Positions 8,124 through 12,092 of a DNA stretch of 12,092 bases are shown here, in pieces; the first letter of the stretch is position 1, and the number at the start of each line of letters is the position of its first letter. A program made the translations under genes and the position numbers. The stretch is from Udaeobacter sp046731855 (lineage in GTDB: Bacteria > Verrucomicrobiota > Verrucomicrobiia > Chthoniobacterales > UBA10450): assembly GCA_046731855.1 (NCBI GenBank), contig JBKPLX010000215.1, positions 1 through 12,092 on the forward strand, written 5' to 3'. Below the pieces are notes generated by a model. The model was given only the letters and a program-made list of their open reading frames with translations. It did not search any database and had not been told where the DNA came from.

Positions 8124-8315
8124 ATGAAGCAGCGCAAAGCGCAAATGATTAAGGCACGCGTTTCAAGTAAAATGAAGCGCGGCATCAATGATCTCGCCAA
8201 CCAACGCGGCGAAAGCGAGGCGGTTATCGTTCGCGAAGCTCTCAGTCAGTATTTGAGGAAATCAATCATTCCGCTCGGGACCAACTCATCGCATCGGCCT
8301 AAAAAACGAAACTAA
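8124..8315 (+). CDS. Small ribbon-helix-helix DNA-binding protein
   Basis: A 63-residue protein with the pattern of the MetJ/Arc (CopG/ParD-like) fold: a beta strand at about 6-15 (AQMIKARVSS), helix A at about 16-30 (KMKRGINDLANQRGE) and helix B at 31-46 (SEAVIVREALSQYLRK), then a short basic tail. Such proteins bind DNA as dimers through the paired strands and are repressors or antitoxins. The frame stays open upstream to a TTG at 7923, but those 67 codons cross the hairpin cluster and show no domain, so I start at the ATG at 8124. A GAGG lies just one base before it, which is too close for a good ribosome-binding site. No toxin-like gene adjoins it; the next gene, 185 bases on, is the kinase. 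It may regulate itself or its neighbours through the inverted repeats upstream. Confidence 0.68.
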   Translation: MKQRKAQMIKARVSSKMKRGINDLANQRGESEAVIVREALSQYLRKSIIPLGTNSSHRPKKRN

Positions 8316-8500
8316 TTTGTGGAAATTAGGTTGGCACTACAGTCCGGGAAGCAAACCGCTAGCTGGTGCTCGCGTATTAATCATCCCAATATCCTCAGAG
8401 GCGGTTCAGGCATGTAGAGCGGGGCTATCGAAGTTATGTTGCTAAGAGCGATCAATCGCAAGACCTTTCCGTCGGAGATGGACCAATCGCCATCAACCCT

Positions 8501-9598
8501 ATGAAGGATTCCGTTGTCCAAGCCACTGCCGCGCGTGCCATCGACTTTGGGTATGTCCAAGGTGCATGGCGACGTAGCGAGGCAATGCGCAGCACCGAAG
8601 CCGATCCTGTGGAGCCGCCGACAGTGGGCGAATTGGAGGATGCGTTGGGCGAAGCGGTGCAAAAGTGTGATCTGTTTGCAAAAAATTGGAGGAACCGGGT
8701 TTATCGAATCGAGCTTGCACATGGCCGTTTTGTCCTCGGAAAACAGCTGGTGATGGGTACGGACGCAATGCTGCAATATCAGTACGAAGAAATGCGTGCG
8801 CTGGCGGCATTGGAGGTTCCCGGATTGCGCGTGCCGAACACGTTTGCGTTGCTCCCTCGAAAGCGACTGCTGCTAATAGAGTTTGTACCTGGCAAAACCA
8901 TCGAGACTCTCGCCTGGAACAGCGAAGATGTAGTCCCAGCCTGTGAGCTTGCTGGGAAAATTCTGGCCCGACTGCAACTGGCACGGACGGAAAGCATCCG
9001 TCCGATGCCCGTCGACGTGATCGACCGTGACCTGGCCCTGGCACCATGGCGCCTTTCTCGCTGGGAAAAAAAAACTCTCCAATCTACGCTTGAGAAGCTC
9101 GCCGCGGCAGAGGTGCGAACAGGGCACGTATACTACGATTACAAGCCAGCGAATCTGATATATCAGAGCAATGCGTTGTTTTTTTTGATCGACCCGCCAG
9201 ATGTTTGGTGGCGAGGCGCGCACCTCTGGGATTACGCATGCTTCCGCAGCTCAATGCGACGTCACTTGTGGAGGATAAGTCTGCGACGACCGTACGACCG
9301 GTACCGGCGTACAATAATCCGCCAAAGTCTAGTCGCGTTTGAGCAAGGGTATTTGAAGAGCTTCGCCGAGAGGCATCCCGAGCCTCGTTTGTTTGCACCG
9401 GCGGTACGACTCTTCGAGTTACAACGCACTGCGGTATTAATGACGATGCAGAAAGCCAAAGTCACTGCCGCGCGGAAGGGGCATCCCATAGCTCGCGGCG
9501 GTCGATTTGGCAATCCTTTCGCAAACCGGCTGACCTTGCCTTTGCTGCAGATCGAAAGACGATGGCTCTTTCAGCAACTCGCTCGCGAACTGCCGTGA
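8501..9598 (+). CDS. Protein-kinase-fold phosphotransferase (paralogue of 5218-6312)
   Basis: Second copy of the kinase-like protein, 365 residues, on the opposite strand. It has Lys81 (LGKQ), a hinge-like LIEFVPGKTI at 125-134, a more canonical catalytic loop YYDYKPANL with Asp213, Lys215 and Asn218 (matching D-x-K-P-x-N of true kinases, with Tyr for the HRD His), and LIDPPD with Asp231. Both copies end in ERRWL/EKRWL then QQLARELP, and this C-terminal motif is not a usual kinase part. The start at 8501 is chosen because residue numbering then matches the paralogue exactly through residue 130; ATG 8585 is an alternative but would drop the shared Tyr18 region. No good ribosome-binding site is visible. 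It converges on the glycosyltransferase gene with only 22 bases between the two stop codons. Likely a sugar or lipid-intermediate kinase by context; the acceptor is unknown. Confidence 0.75.
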   Translation: MKDSVVQATAARAIDFGYVQGAWRRSEAMRSTEADPVEPPTVGELEDALGEAVQKCDLFAKNWRNRVYRIELAHGRFVLGKQLVMGTDAMLQYQYEEMRALAALEVPGLRVPNTFALLPRKRLLLIEFVPGKTIETLAWNSEDVVPACELAGKILARLQLARTESIRPMPVDVIDRDLALAPWRLSRWEKKTLQSTLEKLAAAEVRTGHVYYDYKPANLIYQSNALFFLIDPPDVWWRGAHLWDYACFRSSMRRHLWRISLRRPYDRYRRTIIRQSLVAFEQGYLKSFAERHPEPRLFAPAVRLFELQRTAVLMTMQKAKVTAARKGHPIARGGRFGNPFANRLTLPLLQIERRWLFQQLARELP

Positions 9599-9620
9599 TC
9601 AGAAGGGCGCTGGATCGCAG

Positions 9621-10724
9621 CTAGCTTGGCGAGGCTCTCACCGAACGCAGAATCGCTTCAAATACAGCTTGGGGCGAAATCTCATTGATGCAGTTGCGGC
9701 CGGTACGGCATACTCCGCTATAATAACAATCGCATAGGGTGGGGGGTTCTATAATTTCTCCGCGGCCGTAAAGCTCAAATTCATAGCGATTAAAGATATT
9801 GTTTAACAGCACTAAGGGCGTCCGTGCACCAATTGCTAGGTGCATTGCCATGGTGACCGCACTGACGATGCACTGGCAGTGCTCGACGATCGCATAAAAG
9901 GTTTCCAAAGGTTGAACGCCCGACGCCAAACAACCCGTCGCGTCAACCAGCCGGGCCGACATTTCGACCTCCTCTGGCCCCCCTAATAGAACGGGTTTCA
10001 ATCCGCGCCCCTTGAGCAGCTTGATTAATTCAATCCAGTACTCCACCGGCCAAATTCGAGAAGGCCAGCGTCTTCCAGCCCCAATGTTTAGTCCGATTGC
10101 AGAATCTTTGGGTATAAGCTGGGCCGCCTTTTCCTTAGCAGTGGCAGTCGTACCGCGGAGCCAATATTCTTCTCTCTGGAAGGGTAACCCAGTGATGTCA
10201 AAAATCTCTTCGACATAGCTTTGGCGATTGCGCCGGCTATACGGGTTATCTATGCCGGTCGCAAATTTATGCCAGGCCGCTTCATCAACCGGATAAGGCA
10301 CGCCGTCCCGAAGCGTGTAACCTCGATACTCTGTCGCTTTCGTAGATGCGGCGATGGCACATGCCTCAGGGTCCTTGTCCAGATTCCAACAGAAATCCCA
10401 CGTGCCTTGGGCGATTCGCGCCAACGTTGCCGCAGTGGGGTGGACCGCTTCACAGGCGTCGGTCGGCAAAAGCTCAGGAGAGTGGGTGACCCAAAGTATC
10501 TTCGTCCCGGTCGTGAAGGGATCGAGCGCGCGCAGCAGAGGAGTTGACCTCAACACATCTCCAGCCGCGCCAAGCTTAATGATAACCCCGCGTCGCTTCG
10601 TTGGCTGAAAATGGATACATGTGCAGCGATGCCCCGCTTCCACGTGCGGTCGGCACGGGCGGTCGCCGAGATAATGTAGGCACTCCGTGCGCAGGTTCTC
10701 AATTAGCCTGCGTGCCTCGTTCAT
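9621..10724 (-). CDS. Glycosyltransferase family 9 (heptosyltransferase-like) with cysteine clusters
   Basis: A GT-B glycosyltransferase related to the ADP-heptose:LPS heptosyltransferases, acting in the cytoplasm on a lipid-linked acceptor. The N-terminal nucleotide-fold start is VIIKLGAAGDVLRSTPLLRAL (about 46-66), the typical family 9 opening. The second domain begins near IGLNIGAGRRWPSRIWP, and the donor-site region is ETFYAIVEHCQCIVSAVTMAMHLAIGARTP. Two cysteine sets stand out: Cys15, Cys24, Cys34, Cys36 (with His38) before the first domain, and Cys331, Cys333, Cys339, Cys345 near the end. From memory, similar cysteines occur in a subgroup of this family outside the classical enterobacterial WaaC/WaaF; metal or Fe-S binding is an inference. 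The sugar need not be heptose. The ATG start lies 223 bases downstream of the PAPS-synthase stop, on the same strand. Confidence 0.9.
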   Translation of the reverse strand: MNEARRLIENLRTECLHYLGDRPCRPHVEAGHRCTCIHFQPTKRRGVIIKLGAAGDVLRSTPLLRALDPFTTGTKILWVTHSPELLPTDACEAVHPTAATLARIAQGTWDFCWNLDKDPEACAIAASTKATEYRGYTLRDGVPYPVDEAAWHKFATGIDNPYSRRNRQSYVEEIFDITGLPFQREEYWLRGTTATAKEKAAQLIPKDSAIGLNIGAGRRWPSRIWPVEYWIELIKLLKGRGLKPVLLGGPEEVEMSARLVDATGCLASGVQPLETFYAIVEHCQCIVSAVTMAMHLAIGARTPLVLLNNIFNRYEFELYGRGEIIEPPTLCDCYYSGVCRTGRNCINEISPQAVFEAILRSVRASPS

Positions 10725-10892
10725 CTTGGTCTATTCTCTTATCAAAGCAAAATTCCGCTGACTCGCCCGCGGCGTTACAGCTTAAAATTCGCTAATGTTT
10801 ACCCGAACTATGATGTTTTTTAACTCGTGAGCAACTGTTTGGCTGCGGTGAGGGCGGTCAGTTTGCGCGAGAGCAACGACGCAAAGTAAATC

Positions 10893-10920
10893 TGACGTCA
10901 CGATTGCGGTCTTTCGCAAT
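10893..10920. repeat. Hairpin and 8-base palindrome after the PAPS synthase gene
   Basis: ATTGCG (10903-10908) and CGCAAT (10915-10920) form a 6-base stem with a 6-base loop, 27 bases past the stop of the leftward gene at 10948. It is followed (reading leftward) by the palindrome TGACGTCA (10893-10900). There is no proper T-run after the stem, so it is at best a weak or factor-dependent terminator; it could also be a binding site upstream of the glycosyltransferase gene. Confidence 0.3.
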
Positions 10921-10947
10921 GTGGGTTCACAACGTATTCAACGGAAG

Positions 10948-12092
10948 TTACAAATTATCGTTAACCCCGATAAATCCTTCCCGCTCCATGTATAACATGA
11001 TTGCCTGCGCCGCTTCTTCAGGCGTGACATCGGCGGTATTGATGACAATGTCCGCATCCTTAGGTTCCTCATACGGGTCCGAAATACCAGTGAAATCCTT
11101 GAGAATTCCCGCACGCGCCTTCGCGTAAAGGCCCTTCCTGTCGCGGCGTTCGCATACCTCAACCGGAGTCGAGAGATACACCATAACAAAGCCTCCGAAA
11201 GGTTCAATCAAGGCGCGGACTTCTTTCCGCGTGACGTCATACGGTGCAATTGGAGCACAAATAGCAATGCCACGATTTTTGGTAATCTCCGAAGCGACGT
11301 AACCGATCCGGCGGATATTAATATCTCGGTGTTCCCTCGAAAAGCCAAGTTCTGACGAGAGGTGTTTTCGAACCAAATCACCGTCCAGTAGCGTCACGGG
11401 CCGACCGCCCATCTCCTGGAATTTGATAAACAGAACATTGGCAATCGTTGACTTTCCCGCCCCGGAAAGCCCACTGAAGAATATTGTCACGCCCTGCCTA
11501 TGTCGTGGTGGAAAACTACGGCGCAGCTCTTGGGCCACGTCAGAGTAGGTGAACCATTCCGGAAGGTCGCGCCCTTCATTGAGTCGCTGACGCAATTCCG
11601 TGCCAGAAATGTCCAGCACCCGGGCGCCCGCAGGAACTTCGTTGGCTGGCAAATATTTATCTTTGTCTTCCACATACACCATCGTGTTGAACGCCACCAT
11701 GCGGACGCCGACCTCAGATTCGTATTTGCTGAATAAATCTTGAGCTTCGTATGGTTTGTAAAATGGATTACCATTCGCGTCCTTGCCCGGCCCGGCGTGG
11801 TCGCGTCCAACAATCAGATGCGAACAGCCATGGTTTTTGCGGATTAAAGCGTGCCAGATTGCTTCTCGTGGTCCCGCCATTCGCATTGCAAGCGACAACA
11901 GCGAAAGTTTTGTAGTACCCGGAGGAAACTTCGCCAGTACGCGTTGATAGCAGCGGACCCGGGTAAAGTAATCTACATCACGGGGCCTGGTGATTCCGAC
12001 GGCGGGATGGATCAGCAGGCTGGCCTCTACCTGTTTGGCTGCCCGAAGAGTGAGTTCCACATGCGCGCGGTGCATCGGGTTCCGAGTCTGAA
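10948..12092 (-). CDS. sat-cysC: Bifunctional sulfate adenylyltransferase / adenylylsulfate kinase (N-terminus cut by window edge)
   Basis: Makes APS from sulfate and ATP, then phosphorylates it to PAPS, the donor needed by sulfotransferases; cytoplasmic. The reading frame stays open to the right edge. The codons at 12076-12090 give QTRNP just before MHRAH, completing the ATP-sulfurylase active-site motif QTRNPMHRAH, so the ATG at 12075 is internal and the true start lies beyond the window. Other sulfurylase motifs: MAGPREAIWHALIRKN and VGRDHAGPG. The APS-kinase domain follows with P-loop GLSGAGKST (about 11446-11472), LLDGD, HRDINIRRIGYVA, APIAPYD and the FTGISDPYEEP signature, all intact, so unlike the fungal C-terminal domain it should be active. 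The order (sulfurylase first, kinase second) is that of several bacterial and fungal fusions and the reverse of animal PAPS synthases. The context with two sulfotransferases points to sulfation rather than to cysteine synthesis alone. Confidence 0.96.
   Translation of the reverse strand, partial: QTRNPMHRAHVELTLRAAKQVEASLLIHPAVGITRPRDVDYFTRVRCYQRVLAKFPPGTTKLSLLSLAMRMAGPREAIWHALIRKNHGCSHLIVGRDHAGPGKDANGNPFYKPYEAQDLFSKYESEVGVRMVAFNTMVYVEDKDKYLPANEVPAGARVLDISGTELRQRLNEGRDLPEWFTYSDVAQELRRSFPPRHRQGVTIFFSGLSGAGKSTIANVLFIKFQEMGGRPVTLLDGDLVRKHLSSELGFSREHRDINIRRIGYVASEITKNRGIAICAPIAPYDVTRKEVRALIEPFGGFVMVYLSTPVEVCERRDRKGLYAKARAGILKDFTGISDPYEEPKDADIVINTADVTPEEAAQAIMLYMEREGFIGVNDNL

Noticed and set aside
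8499..9047. 182-codon minus-strand frame antisense to the second kinase
   Set aside because: It lies wholly opposite a gene with clear kinase motifs, is rich in Arg/Ser/His and matches nothing; it is a shadow of the coding frame.
12073..12075. ATG at 12075 as the start of the PAPS synthase
   Set aside because: The frame continues to the window edge and the preceding codons read QTRNP, completing the ATP-sulfurylase catalytic motif, so this Met is internal.

Overview
The window looks like an accessory cell-surface polysaccharide locus of a Gram-negative, free-living bacterium of moderate GC. The style of the proteins (a GT9 glycosyltransferase with cysteine clusters, a fused ATP-sulfurylase/APS-kinase, secreted barrel glycosidases) and the near absence of clear Shine-Dalgarno sequences would suit Verrucomicrobiota or Acidobacteriota. 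No marker gene is present, so this placement is a weak inference.

Layout from left to right. A leftward block covers 170-6312: a secreted glycosidase-like barrel (170-1372), two sulfotransferases from different families (1472-2410 and 2602-3441), a Wzx-type flippase (3652-5136) and a protein-kinase-fold phosphotransferase (5218-6312). A 413-base gap follows. Next comes a second secreted glycosidase-like barrel, also leftward (6726-7907). A hairpin-rich spacer (7961-8031) then leads to two rightward genes: a 63-residue ribbon-helix-helix protein (8124-8315) and a close paralogue of the kinase (8501-9598). Last are two more leftward genes: a family 9 glycosyltransferase (9621-10724) and a bifunctional sulfate adenylyltransferase/APS kinase (10948 to the right edge, where it is cut).

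How the genes could work together (inference from family knowledge). The right-hand enzyme makes APS and then PAPS, the universal sulfate donor. The two sulfotransferases could place that sulfate on a sugar polymer or lipid-linked oligosaccharide. The glycosyltransferase adds sugars, the flippase moves the lipid-linked unit across the inner membrane, and the two exported barrels could trim or edit the product outside. The two kinase-fold proteins could phosphorylate a sugar or lipid carrier. The most coherent reading is a locus for a sulfated, possibly also phosphorylated, surface glycan.

The window also holds two pairs of paralogues (kinases and barrels). The kinase pair is inverted around the second barrel gene and the small DNA-binding protein, which suggests local duplication or assembly of the region. 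I saw no tRNA, rRNA, CRISPR array, transposase or insertion-sequence end.
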